Source of the DNA: Haliea sp.
GTDB lineage: Bacteria; Pseudomonadota; Gammaproteobacteria; Pseudomonadales; Halieaceae
Length of the DNA: 33,101 nt
Direction: 5' to 3'
NCBI GenBank assembly: GCA_002862465.1
Contig: PKDD01000050.1
Location: 1 to 33,101, forward strand
The notes under the pieces are model-generated. The model made no database searches. It had not been told where the DNA came from and saw only the letters and a program-made list of their open reading frames with translations. Within the stretch, counting starts at the first letter, position 1. Every line of letters begins with the position of its first letter. The translations under genes were made by a program, and so were the position numbers. This document shows, piece after piece, positions 24,102 through 31,846 of this stretch.

Positions 24102-25591
24102 GAGCGTATCCTCGCAGCAGCCTGCTTGCCGGCTAGTCGGCCAGAGAATGAGGCATCTCCCACCGACATGCCACTGCTATACCCTTCTGCGCGGCGCACG
24201 ACGCCGCAGGCAGTGCGCCCCGCGGCATACAAGCCATGGATTACATCGCGCTGAGGATCAACGACTTCACCGGTAGGCAGAGTGTCCAGTCCGCCTAACG
24301 TAAAAAAGGGTAAAAAGGATCCTCGCCCCGGGGTGATGTCCAGCGCGACCAGCGGCGGCACGAGCGGCTCTAGCCACTCAGCCGCTTTGTGGCACTGGGT
24401 GTCCTTCCCGCTGACACAGTCTTCGTTGTATACCTTAATCGTCTGTTGCAGAGTGCCTTCGCGCAGTTCCAGTTCCTCTTCCAGTTCTTGCACGGTTTCA
24501 CCGGTGCCAGCGACCCCAGAGCCCATATAGCTGACTCGCTCATAGTCTCCGTATTGCTCTACCGAGAGAATGAAGTAGACGCGCTCTGACTGCTGGCGTA
24601 CGACAAACGCGCCCAGGCGGCCGTGATACACATCTTCATTGATAAAGCGCTGCCCCTGATCATTAATTACGATACCTTTTGTCATGCTGGCCGGCGGATA
24701 ATACGGTAATGTTATGAAGCCCTCGTGCATATTGATCGCGGCGCCGCCCACGGACATACCCATTAGTATGCCGGTACCGGTGTCTCCCGGATTGCCGATG
24801 GGGGTATTGCCAGCGGTCAGCATGGGCGCATACTTGTGAATCATTTCCTCGTTCATAACGAAGCCGCCGGCGCATAAAATGACACCCTGATGAGCGCGCA
24901 CATTCAGCTCCTGCTGGTTCTGGCGTATGACGAGGCCGACAACTGCATCCTCCTCATCCACGATCAACGTTAGGACGCGTGTTTCATATGCCACCGTGAT
25001 GGCTTCTCGCTTTTCAACATTTTCTGCGACGATTTTCATAAACAACGGGCCACCGTTGTCACCCTCAACATGCAGGTTGTGGCCGCGCGGACAGGGACTG
25101 GCCTGTTGCGCAAAAGGATAGGCTTTTTCGCTTCCGGTATAGAGCAGCCCGTCATCCGTCAGGCACATAATGGCTCGTTCTTTGTGAAAGCTATCCTTAA
25201 AGGGAATACCGATATCCACCAGCCACTGAAAGTGCTTAGTGCTGTTTTCACAGTAGTTACGAATTTTCGCTTCATCTGCCTGCGGCCCTGCTGACATCAT
25301 CATGTAGGTGATCATGTCCTCGGTGCTGTCTTCGAAACCGCAGGCTTGCTGTACGCGAGTACCGCCACTGCCACCCATGTAGATTTCTGCGCTAGACATC
25401 GCTGTGGAACCACCGTTGTCGCTGGCCACTTCGAAAATAGTGACGCGGGAGCCGGCATCTGCCGCTTCGATTGCAGCACAGCCACCCGCGCCGCCAAAGC
25501 CGACGATGGCTACATCAGTTTCCAGATCCCATTGCGCGACATCACGGATTTTCCGCGGCTTGGAGGGGTTTATTTTTGACTTGTCGGACAT
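24098..25591 (-). CDS. FAD-dependent oxidoreductase (fumarate reductase/ketosteroid dehydrogenase superfamily)
   Basis: 497 residues. The N-terminal dinucleotide-binding motif DVAIVGFGGAGGCAAIEAADAG is followed by the acidic FEVASDNGGSTAMSSAEIYMGG. GVILCAGGFVMNEEMI and the C-terminal GLYAAGRTACGVVRRAEGYSSGMSVGDASFSGRLAG complete the FAD_binding_2 fold. There is no signal peptide or bound haem domain, so it is cytoplasmic. Family members reduce or dehydrogenate alpha,beta-unsaturated acids or 3-ketosteroids. The C-terminal Tyr-Gly context resembles ketosteroid dehydrogenases, but I cannot choose between these. It is the first gene of an operon with the glyoxalase-like gene. A GC-only hairpin (25611-25630) lies in its leader. 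Confidence 0.85.
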   Translation of the reverse strand: MSDKSKINPSKPRKIRDVAQWDLETDVAIVGFGGAGGCAAIEAADAGSRVTIFEVASDNGGSTAMSSAEIYMGGSGGTRVQQACGFEDSTEDMITYMMMSAGPQADEAKIRNYCENSTKHFQWLVDIGIPFKDSFHKERAIMCLTDDGLLYTGSEKAYPFAQQASPCPRGHNLHVEGDNGGPLFMKIVAENVEKREAITVAYETRVLTLIVDEEDAVVGLVIRQNQQELNVRAHQGVILCAGGFVMNEEMIHKYAPMLTAGNTPIGNPGDTGTGILMGMSVGGAAINMHEGFITLPYYPPASMTKGIVINDQGQRFINEDVYHGRLGAFVVRQQSERVYFILSVEQYGDYERVSYMGSGVAGTGETVQELEEELELREGTLQQTIKVYNEDCVSGKDTQCHKAAEWLEPLVPPLVALDITPGRGSFLPFFTLGGLDTLPTGEVVDPQRDVIHGLYAAGRTACGVVRRAEGYSSGMSVGDASFSGRLAGKQAAARIRS

Positions 25592-25610
25592 TTGTGCAAA
25601 CCTCAGTGGT

Positions 25611-25630
25611 GGGCGCGGTAAGGGGCGCCC
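25611..25630. repeat. GC-only hairpin in the leader of the FAD oxidoreductase gene
   Basis: GGGCGC (25611-25616) pairs with GCGCCC (25625-25630) across an 8-base loop, ending 20 bases upstream of the oxidoreductase ATG. A GGCGCC core palindrome is inside. It could be an operator or an mRNA structure; there is no T tract, so it is not a typical terminator. Confidence 0.35.
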
Positions 25631-25784
25631 GAGTCATTCTCGTCATACTACGGGATTAAAGCGTTTTCATCGCACGCTTACAACGGTGCATGGCGCTACT
25701 GAGGTTAAGAAATTGTACGCGGCGCGGCTTTCTGCGTCAGCATCGCGTAGATTACCGCCAGCGACCTCTTCTGATGCATGTGCG

Positions 25785-25813
25785 CTGGTAATGGAGGACG
25801 GCTGGGGTACAAT
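25785..25813 (+). promoter_or_regulatory. Possible promoter of rdgC-mnmH-selD
   Basis: TACAAT at 25808-25813 fits a -10 hexamer (5 of 6). The -35 position (CTGGTA, 25785-25790, spacer 17) is a poor match. Transcription would begin about 24 bases before the rdgC ATG. An imperfect CTCCCGC/GCGAGAG hairpin follows in the leader. Confidence 0.3.
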
Positions 25814-25843
25814 CTCCCGCTTTTGCGAGAGGCAGTGATCCCC

Positions 25844-26749
25844 ATGTGGTTCAAGAATATCCGAGCGTACCGTCTGACCAAGCCTTTTGACCTGTCCCCC
25901 GAGCAGTTGGGCCAAAAACTCTCCGGTCGCGGCTTTAAGCCTTGCGGACAATCTCAGGCTGTAGCCTTGGGCTGGGTGCCGCCACTAGGCGAGGAGTCTG
26001 AGGTATTAGTGCATGCCGCTGCTGGCCGCATGCTGCTCAAGTTAAAAAGAGAGGAGAAGTTGCTGCCGTCGAGTGTTGTACGCGAACAAGTGGATGAGAA
26101 AGTTGCCGTTATTGAGTCGGAGCAGGGTCGGAAGGTCTATCGCAAGGAACGGTTAAACCTGAAAGATGAAATTGTGCAGGACTGTCTGCCCCGAGCTTTT
26201 ACTCGCTCGACCTACGTATACGCCTATATCGATATTAAGGCGAACTGGATTTTTGTAGATGCCGCCAGTGCCGCGCGGGCAGAGGAGCTACTCAATCTGT
26301 TGCGTGAATGTATTGGCAGTTTTCCCGTGTTGCTGCCGCAGGTTAACAACGCACCGTCTACGGTAATGACCGCTTGGCTATTGCACCGCAATTTGCCCGA
26401 TGATTTTGAGTTGGGAGTGGAGTGCGAGCTACGCGAATTGGGTGAGGAGGGCGGCGTGGTGCGTTGTCGCGGCGTTGATTTATTAAGTGAAGAGGTGGAA
26501 ACTCATCTGCATGCGGGGAAGCAGGTCGCCCGTCTGTCACTGAACTGGGATCAGAGACTCTCGCTGCTGCTGGCAGAAGACCTGTGCCTGCGTCGCTTAA
26601 AATTTGCGGACGAGTTGATGAAGGAAAACGAAGATATTCCGGAAGCAGATCAGGCCGCTCGGCTGGATGCTGACTTTGCCCTTATGGCAGATGCTGTGAC
26701 CAGTCTGCAGACGCGAATATTGGCTCTGTTCGGCGGCGAAGTCGAGTAA
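25844..26749 (+). CDS. rdgC: Recombination-associated nucleoid protein RdgC
   Basis: 301 residues starting MWFKNIRAYRLTKPFD, the invariant RdgC N terminus, which fixes the start at 25844 rather than the in-frame codon 66 bases earlier. The length equals that of E. coli RdgC (303). The series GRGFKPCG, GWVPPLG and ANWIFVDAASAARAEELLNLLRE is characteristic, and the C terminus has the usual acidic helices. RdgC forms a ring-shaped dimer around duplex DNA and limits RecA filament action. It is followed after 8 bases by mnmH, so the three plus-strand genes 25844-30082 form an operon, although no functional link with selenium metabolism is known. Confidence 0.95.
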   Translation: MWFKNIRAYRLTKPFDLSPEQLGQKLSGRGFKPCGQSQAVALGWVPPLGEESEVLVHAAAGRMLLKLKREEKLLPSSVVREQVDEKVAVIESEQGRKVYRKERLNLKDEIVQDCLPRAFTRSTYVYAYIDIKANWIFVDAASAARAEELLNLLRECIGSFPVLLPQVNNAPSTVMTAWLLHRNLPDDFELGVECELRELGEEGGVVRCRGVDLLSEEVETHLHAGKQVARLSLNWDQRLSLLLAEDLCLRRLKFADELMKENEDIPEADQAARLDADFALMADAVTSLQTRILALFGGEVE

Positions 26750-26757
26750 CGACGCTT

Positions 26758-27852
26758 ATGCCTGAGCGCCCTGACACAACAGATTATCGAGCGCTTTTCC
26801 TCAGCCCAACGCCAATGATGGATGTGCGCGCACCAGCTGAGTTTAGACGCGGCGCGTTTGCCTCTGCGCTCAGTCTGCCGTTGTTGAGCGATGATGAGCG
26901 TACACAGGTGGGGATTTGTTATAAGCAGCGTGGCCAAGATGCGGCGATCACACTGGGACACCAGTTGGTTAGCGGTGACTTAAAAGCGCTGCGTTTGGCA
27001 CAGTGGAAGGCGTTTACAGAGCAACATCCTCAGGGTTACCTCTATTGCTTTCGAGGAGGTTTGCGTTCGCAAACTGTGCGGCAATGGCTGCGTGAGGAGG
27101 GTATTAATTATCCTCTGGTTACTGGCGGCTACAAAGCCATGCGTCAATTCCTGTTAGAGGAGTTGCAGCGCACAACCGCCAGCGCTCGGTTTGTTCTGAT
27201 CAGCGGAAGGACCGGTACCGGCAAGACCCGTGTGATCACTCGGCTGGCGCGGGGGGTCGACCTAGAGGGGCTGGCTAATCATCGCGGCTCCAGTTTTGGC
27301 CAGATGATCACTGCTCAGCCCAGTCAAATTGATTTTGAAAACGGCATCACTACCTCGCTGATGCGATTATTAGCGGCGGGTGCAGAGCATATTTTTTTGG
27401 AAGATGAGGGGCGCCTTATTGGTGGCCTGTCTCTGCCGGGTTTACTGCGCGAGAAAATGGCGGCCGCTCCTATCGTTGTGGTCGAGGAGCCGCTTGAAAG
27501 TCGCATTGACGTTGTCATCGAAGATTATGTACTGGATCTCGGTAGACGTTTCAGTGAGTTGTTTGGAGAGGATGGCCCGCGCTTGCATGCCAAAAGGCTG
27601 CAGGATGACCTCTTGAGGATACGTAAGCGGCTTGGCGGACAGCAGCAGCAAAACGCTAGCGCTCTGATGGCGGTAGCGTTCGAACAACAGCGGGAACATG
27701 CTGACCTTAGCGCACATCGCCAGTGGATCGCTCTTTTGCTGGAAAAGTACTACGACCCTATGTATGAATACCAACTGTCCAAACGCGGCGGTAAGCGATT
27801 GTTTAGCGGCGATCGCCAGGCGGTTATCGCCTGGGCGCAGCAGGGCGCTTAG
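26758..27852 (+). CDS. mnmH: tRNA 2-selenouridine synthase
   Basis: 364 residues, the size of E. coli SelU/MnmH. An N-terminal rhodanese domain has the active Cys97 in YCFRGGLRS, at the same position as the essential Cys97 of the E. coli enzyme. A P-loop domain follows with SGRTGTGKTRV (about 149-159), then FLEDEGRLIGGLSLP. The enzyme geranylates 2-thiouridine at the tRNA wobble position and then replaces it by selenium using selenophosphate. Its neighbour one base downstream is the selenophosphate synthetase fusion, so donor and user are co-expressed. Confidence 0.95.
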   Translation: MPERPDTTDYRALFLSPTPMMDVRAPAEFRRGAFASALSLPLLSDDERTQVGICYKQRGQDAAITLGHQLVSGDLKALRLAQWKAFTEQHPQGYLYCFRGGLRSQTVRQWLREEGINYPLVTGGYKAMRQFLLEELQRTTASARFVLISGRTGTGKTRVITRLARGVDLEGLANHRGSSFGQMITAQPSQIDFENGITTSLMRLLAAGAEHIFLEDEGRLIGGLSLPGLLREKMAAAPIVVVEEPLESRIDVVIEDYVLDLGRRFSELFGEDGPRLHAKRLQDDLLRIRKRLGGQQQQNASALMAVAFEQQREHADLSAHRQWIALLLEKYYDPMYEYQLSKRGGKRLFSGDRQAVIAWAQQGA

Positions 27853-27853
27853 G

Positions 27854-30082
27854 GTGAACGCGGCTGTTGAGCTGTGTCGTGATCTGGTGCTGGTCGGGGG
27901 TGGGCACAGCCATGTTTTGGCGCTACGTATGTTGGCAATGACGCCGATCGAAGGCCTCAGAATCACGCTGGTCTCTCCTGCTAGTCACTCGCCCTACTCG
28001 GGCATGCTGCCCGGTCTAATCGCAGGCCACTATAGCTTCGAGCAGACACATATCGATTTGGCGCGTTTGTGCCAGTGGGCCGGCGTGCGTTTTGTTGCGG
28101 CTGCAGTGATCGGGCTTGATCCTATAAATCGACGCTTGTCTTTAGCGGGCCGCCCTGCTCTGAGTTATGACGTAGTAAGCATCGATATTGGTTCTCAGCC
28201 GGAGCTTGATTCAGTGCCAGGTGCCAGAGAACACGCAACGCCGGTGAAGCCTGTCTCGATCCTATGGCAACGCTGGCTCGCAGCGAAGCAAAGGGCGGAT
28301 GAACAAAGTGGGTTTGCAGAATACTGTATTGCCGTAGTCGGTGGCGGCGCCGGCAGCGTTGAATTGGCACTTGCGATATCGCACCGTCTGCAAGGCAAAT
28401 CATTAGTGCTGGATTTATGGTGCGGCGGTTCAACGATTTTGCAGAACTACAACTCCCGAGCCAGGCGGGCGGTAATGGCGGCGCTGCAGCGTCAGGGCGT
28501 GAGGGTGCATGTTGACGCCCGCGTGTCAGAGGTTGAGCAACGGGCCCTGTGTTTTGCAGACGGAACCCGCGCAGTCTATGATGAATTGTTCTGGTGTACG
28601 GGTGCATCCGCTGCGCCTTGGATTGCTGCCAGCGGTCTTGCCACCGATGAGCATGGTTTTCTTGCAGTGCGCGATACGCTGCAGGCGATCGACTACGATA
28701 ATATTTTTGGCGCTGGCGATATCGCCACTCAGGTCAACCATCCAAGGCCTAAGGCGGGGGTCTATGCCGTGCGGCAGGCACCGGTATTGACGCACAATGT
28801 GCGTGCCTTGCTGCTCAATATCTCGCTGCGCCTGCATCGGCCACAGCGGCGGTTTCTCTCCCTGATATCCCTCGGCGATAAGCGCGCGATTGCCGAGCGC
28901 GGGCCGTTCTGTGCCTCTGGCAGTTGGCCTTGGCGCTGGAAGGATAGGATTGATCGAGACTTTATGGCGCGTTTCGAAAAACTGCCGATCAATATGCCGC
29001 TGACACCGCTAGAACGTCTCCCTGCGTTGGGCTCTACACCGGTACAGGCTGTCTGCGGCGGCTGCGGCGCCAAGGTCGGCGCAGATGCCCTGAGTGGCGC
29101 GCTGGCGCAATTGCGATTGGATTATCCCCAGCATTGCTGTGGCGCAGATGATGATGCGGTGCTGGTGCCGGCGCCAGCCGGAGCGCGGGTGCTGCAAAGC
29201 GTTGATGTGCTGCGCCAGATGGTGTCTGATCCTTGGCAGATGGGCCGAATAGCAGCTAACCATGCGCTCAGTGATCTGTATGCTTGTGGCGTTCGGCCCC
29301 TATCCGCTCTGGCGGCAGTGATACTGCCCTATGCTAGTGGCACGCTATTGGAGCGAGAACTGCAGCAACTGCTGAGCGGCGCTTTATATGAGTTTGCTGC
29401 CGTAGACTGCCAGTTGAGTGGTGGGCATAGCATGCAGGGGCCAGAGCTCAGTCTTGGCTTTACCGTAAACGGTGTGCCGATGGCTTCTGACCGGGGACTA
29501 TTGACTAAGACCGGTGCTGTGCCAGGTGATCAACTGATATTGACCAAGCCTCTCGGCACCGGAGCGCTGTTTGCGGGGCATATGCAGCTGGCCGCAGACG
29601 GACGTGATGTTAGTGCGGCCGTATCGTCCATGCTGCAGGGGAATGGCGCCGCGGCGGAATTGGCACTGACGCATGGCGCTACCGCCTGCACAGACATCAC
29701 CGGGTTCGGGTTGCTGGGACATTTACTAGAAATGTTGGCGCATACGCATGCCGCGCGTTTGGATTTGTCAGCCCTGCCTCTGCTCAATGGTGCGATTGAG
29801 CAGATTCGTGCTGGGACGGTAAGCACTATGCATGCGTCAAATGTGCTTGCTCATGCGCGCTTTTTAGAGCCTGCCAAGTCACAGGACGATGCGCTGAGAC
29901 AGATATTATTCGATCCTCAAACCAGCGGCGGATTACTGATTGCTGCGCCTGCCCGCTGTGCGGAGGGATTGCGTGAAGCACTTAGCAGCAGCGGCTATGG
30001 CGCAGCTCGGGTCATTGGTGAGGTCATTACATTGAATCCTACAAGCCAAGCGCTTGTAAAACTTCAGCCTTCGCTCCAGTAA
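27854..30082 (+). CDS. selD: Fused NDH-2-like FAD/NAD oxidoreductase and selenide, water dikinase (SelD)
   Basis: 742 residues from the GTG at 27854, one base after the mnmH stop. Residues 1-390 form a pyridine nucleotide-disulfide-type domain: LVLVGGGHSHVLAL near 8, VVGGGAGSVELALA (second nucleotide site) and IFGAGDIATQ. Residues 400-742 form SelD: CGGCGAKVGADALSGAL (Cys404 and Lys407 match the catalytic Cys17 and Lys20 of E. coli), GADDDAVLVP and GMxAxHA-like ANHALSDLYACG. Further SelD motifs are LTKPLGTGALFAG, DITGFGLLGHL and DPQTSGGLLIA. It makes selenophosphate; the flavoprotein half may supply reduced selenium, which is a known but not biochemically settled fusion. It ends overlapping the channel gene on the other strand by 19 bases. 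Confidence 0.93.
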   Translation: MNAAVELCRDLVLVGGGHSHVLALRMLAMTPIEGLRITLVSPASHSPYSGMLPGLIAGHYSFEQTHIDLARLCQWAGVRFVAAAVIGLDPINRRLSLAGRPALSYDVVSIDIGSQPELDSVPGAREHATPVKPVSILWQRWLAAKQRADEQSGFAEYCIAVVGGGAGSVELALAISHRLQGKSLVLDLWCGGSTILQNYNSRARRAVMAALQRQGVRVHVDARVSEVEQRALCFADGTRAVYDELFWCTGASAAPWIAASGLATDEHGFLAVRDTLQAIDYDNIFGAGDIATQVNHPRPKAGVYAVRQAPVLTHNVRALLLNISLRLHRPQRRFLSLISLGDKRAIAERGPFCASGSWPWRWKDRIDRDFMARFEKLPINMPLTPLERLPALGSTPVQAVCGGCGAKVGADALSGALAQLRLDYPQHCCGADDDAVLVPAPAGARVLQSVDVLRQMVSDPWQMGRIAANHALSDLYACGVRPLSALAAVILPYASGTLLERELQQLLSGALYEFAAVDCQLSGGHSMQGPELSLGFTVNGVPMASDRGLLTKTGAVPGDQLILTKPLGTGALFAGHMQLAADGRDVSAAVSSMLQGNGAAAELALTHGATACTDITGFGLLGHLLEMLAHTHAARLDLSALPLLNGAIEQIRAGTVSTMHASNVLAHARFLEPAKSQDDALRQILFDPQTSGGLLIAAPARCAEGLREALSSSGYGAARVIGEVITLNPTSQALVKLQPSLQ

Positions 30083-30537
30083 TGTGCCATTTTAAGATAG
30101 AGGAAAGAGGCCGTCCACGTAATCAGTACCAATCCGGTTAGGGCTTCCAGCCCTGCAAGAAAACGCAGATCACCGAGGGGCACAACATCGCCAAAACCTA
30201 ACGTGGTGTAGGAGGTGAAAGAAAAGTACACAGAGTCCATCAGACTGCCGCTGTAGTTCCCCTCCAGATGACCCCAGCCCTCGGCTTTGTTCATCAGATA
30301 GAATGCAATACCAAAAATCCATATTTCAAAGATGTGGGCAGTAACGGCTAAAATGACGCCCAGTACGATCCGTAAGCGGTGGTGCATGGGCAGCTTGGGC
30401 GTCAGCAGATTGATTCTGTAGAGACACTCATAATGTCCGGTGACGACTATGCCCACAATGGACATATTGACAAGATAAATGAGCACCACGTTACAAATAT
30501 AGGCCGCTGAGGCGGGCGTTAATAATGTTGTCGGCAT
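30064..30537 (-). CDS. Small two-pore-helix-type potassium channel protein
   Basis: 157 residues if the ATG at 30537 is used. It shows a hydrophobic segment at about 13-34, another at 56-82, a pore helix with the selectivity filter TTLGFGDVVP (111-120), and a last transmembrane helix at 126-148. The GFGD filter is a K+ channel-type ion-channel domain (PF07885). No RCK or cyclic-nucleotide domain is attached. With this start it overlaps the upstream nitronate monooxygenase by 47 bases. A start at ATG 30465 would remove the overlap but truncate the first membrane helix. It also overlaps the selD stop on the opposite strand by 19 bases. Family is fairly sure, start is not. Confidence 0.8.
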   Translation of the reverse strand: MPTTLLTPASAAYICNVVLIYLVNMSIVGIVVTGHYECLYRINLLTPKLPMHHRLRIVLGVILAVTAHIFEIWIFGIAFYLMNKAEGWGHLEGNYSGSLMDSVYFSFTSYTTLGFGDVVPLGDLRFLAGLEALTGLVLITWTASFLYLKMAHYWSEG

Positions 30538-31465
30538 CGCTCATAATGCGCTCAATGAGTACCTCGACAGAGGGAATGTCGTGGATTAATCCGGCGACCA
30601 TTCCGCACGACCAAGCGCCTTCATCCTGTTTACCTTCAATCATAACCTTGGGATAGACGCCCGCGACTTCTTCAATAATATCCTCAAACTTTAGGTCTGC
30701 ACCTAGCGTCCGCTCCTTCTCCAGCAGACGCTCGACGGCGGGGTTGTTCAATACCCGTTCAGTGTTGCGCAGCGGCCGCATCACTAGGCGAGTATCCAGC
30801 TCACTCGCGACGACGATAGCTTGTTTGACGTTATCATGTACTGGCGCTTCTCGCGTGGCGATAAAGCGGGTGCCCATGTTGATGCCGTCTGCTCCCATTG
30901 CCAAGGCACCTACCAGGCTGCGGCCGTCAGCCATGCCGCCAGAGGCCACGAAGGGTATGGTCAGTTCATCAGCTGCGCGAGGCAGCAAAATAAAGTTGGG
31001 GATATCGTCTTCACCTGGGTGCCCGCCGCATTCAAACCCATCGACAGATGCTGCGTCGCAGCCAATAGCTTGGGCTTTCAGTGCATGGCGCACAGCGGTA
31101 CATTTATGGATCACCTTGATGCCAGCCTCTTTTAGCATTGGGAGATACTTTGCTGGGTTGTTGCCTGCGGTTTCCACGATCTTCACGTCACCGTCGATAA
31201 TAGCTTGGAACAGCCCAGGATAGTCAGGCGGAGTGAGTGTTGGCAAAAAAGTGATATTCACACCGAAGGGTTTGTCTGTCATTTCGCGGCAACGCTTAAT
31301 TTCTGCCGCTAGCTTCTCCGGCGTACCCTGCGTCAAGCCAGTAATGATGCCAAGGCCACCTGCATTGGAGACCGCTGCCGCCAGCTCTGCCAGTCCGACA
31401 AAGTGCATGCCGCCCTGAATAATAGGATGTTCAATGCCAAAGAGTTCAGTTATTTTAGTTTTCAT
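30491..31465 (-). CDS. Nitronate monooxygenase (2-nitropropane dioxygenase family)
   Basis: 324 residues, an FMN-binding TIM barrel. Visible: HPIIQGGMHFVGLAELAAAVSNAGGLGIITG at the N terminus, then DGFECGGHPGEDDI with the family His, FVASGGMADGRSLVGALAMGADGINMGTRF for the flavin phosphate, and EGAWSCGMVAGLIHD. It would oxidise propionate-3-nitronate or related nitronates; similar proteins (class I or II NMO) also include enoyl-ACP reductase-like members, so substrate is not certain. AGGA precedes the ATG at 31463-31465. A weak promoter-like pair (TTGTCT, 19 bases, TATAAC on the minus strand at 31490-31520) lies upstream. Confidence 0.9.
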   Translation of the reverse strand: MKTKITELFGIEHPIIQGGMHFVGLAELAAAVSNAGGLGIITGLTQGTPEKLAAEIKRCREMTDKPFGVNITFLPTLTPPDYPGLFQAIIDGDVKIVETAGNNPAKYLPMLKEAGIKVIHKCTAVRHALKAQAIGCDAASVDGFECGGHPGEDDIPNFILLPRAADELTIPFVASGGMADGRSLVGALAMGADGINMGTRFIATREAPVHDNVKQAIVVASELDTRLVMRPLRNTERVLNNPAVERLLEKERTLGADLKFEDIIEEVAGVYPKVMIEGKQDEGAWSCGMVAGLIHDIPSVEVLIERIMSDADNIINARLSGLYL

Positions 31466-31846
31466 TAAGTTGGATTCCTATCAGGGAACGTTATATTGAC
31501 GTGGCAGTCATTGGAGACAACTGGTTTATCGCGTGCTGTCATCCTAATGCATATCACCAATGAGGTGTTTAATCAGAGCGGCGACTCTAAAACAACTCAA
31601 TGGTCCATGCAAGCTGATTAAAAGTTGAACAAATACGATACCCATACCTCAAGCCAATTTGCGTTCCGGCGGGCTGACGGCGCGGGTCAAATGGCAACAA
31701 AGGCTCTGTATAGACGGTTGTCTATCCTATCTGTAAGCTACCCCAGCACCGTGTCGCTGGAAGCTATTCAAACAACAACCGTGCCTCCATGCGCGGTAAA
31801 AGCACACGCGCAAGGAATGACTTAAGAAGGCTGAGGAGCCAAAACT
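31466..31846. other. Intergenic region between nitronate monooxygenase and yghU-like gene
   Basis: 381 bases without a convincing gene. It holds a possible minus-strand promoter for the monooxygenase (31490-31520), the 16-base palindrome at 31710-31725 and a GAGGAG ribosome-binding site at about 31830-31835 for the next gene. A 66-codon frame at 31625-31825 starting with TTG has no ribosome-binding site and no recognizable product. The rest shows nothing I can assign. Confidence 0.6.
31710..31725. promoter_or_regulatory. TetR-type operator candidate (ATAGAC-N4-GTCTAT) upstream of yghU
   Basis: A perfect inverted repeat, ATAGAC then GGTT then GTCTAT, occupies 16 bases about 120 bases before the yghU ATG. 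TAGAC-N4-GTCTA is, from memory, the box recognised by the E. coli TetR-family repressor NemR, which senses electrophiles and hypochlorite. A TATAGA at 31709-31714 inside the left arm could be a -10 element, so a bound repressor would block the start. No regulator gene is in the window. Confidence 0.5.

Noticed and set aside
25404-25838. 144-codon plus-strand frame rich in Ser and Arg over the FAD oxidoreductase start and leader
   Set aside because: Most of it is antisense to a clear coding region; the rest has no ribosome-binding site or motif.
25778-25843. Longer N terminus for RdgC
   Set aside because: RdgC proteins begin MWFKN; the extension covers the likely -10 element TACAAT.
27698-27853. 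Longer N terminus for the oxidoreductase-SelD fusion
   Set aside because: It would overlap mnmH by over 150 bases and adds a sequence unlike the flavoprotein family; the GTG at 27854 gives a normal start before the nucleotide-binding motif.
31625-31825. 66-codon frame with TTG start in the yghU upstream region
   Set aside because: No ribosome-binding site, no recognizable protein features, and it spans the palindrome; more likely non-coding regulatory DNA.
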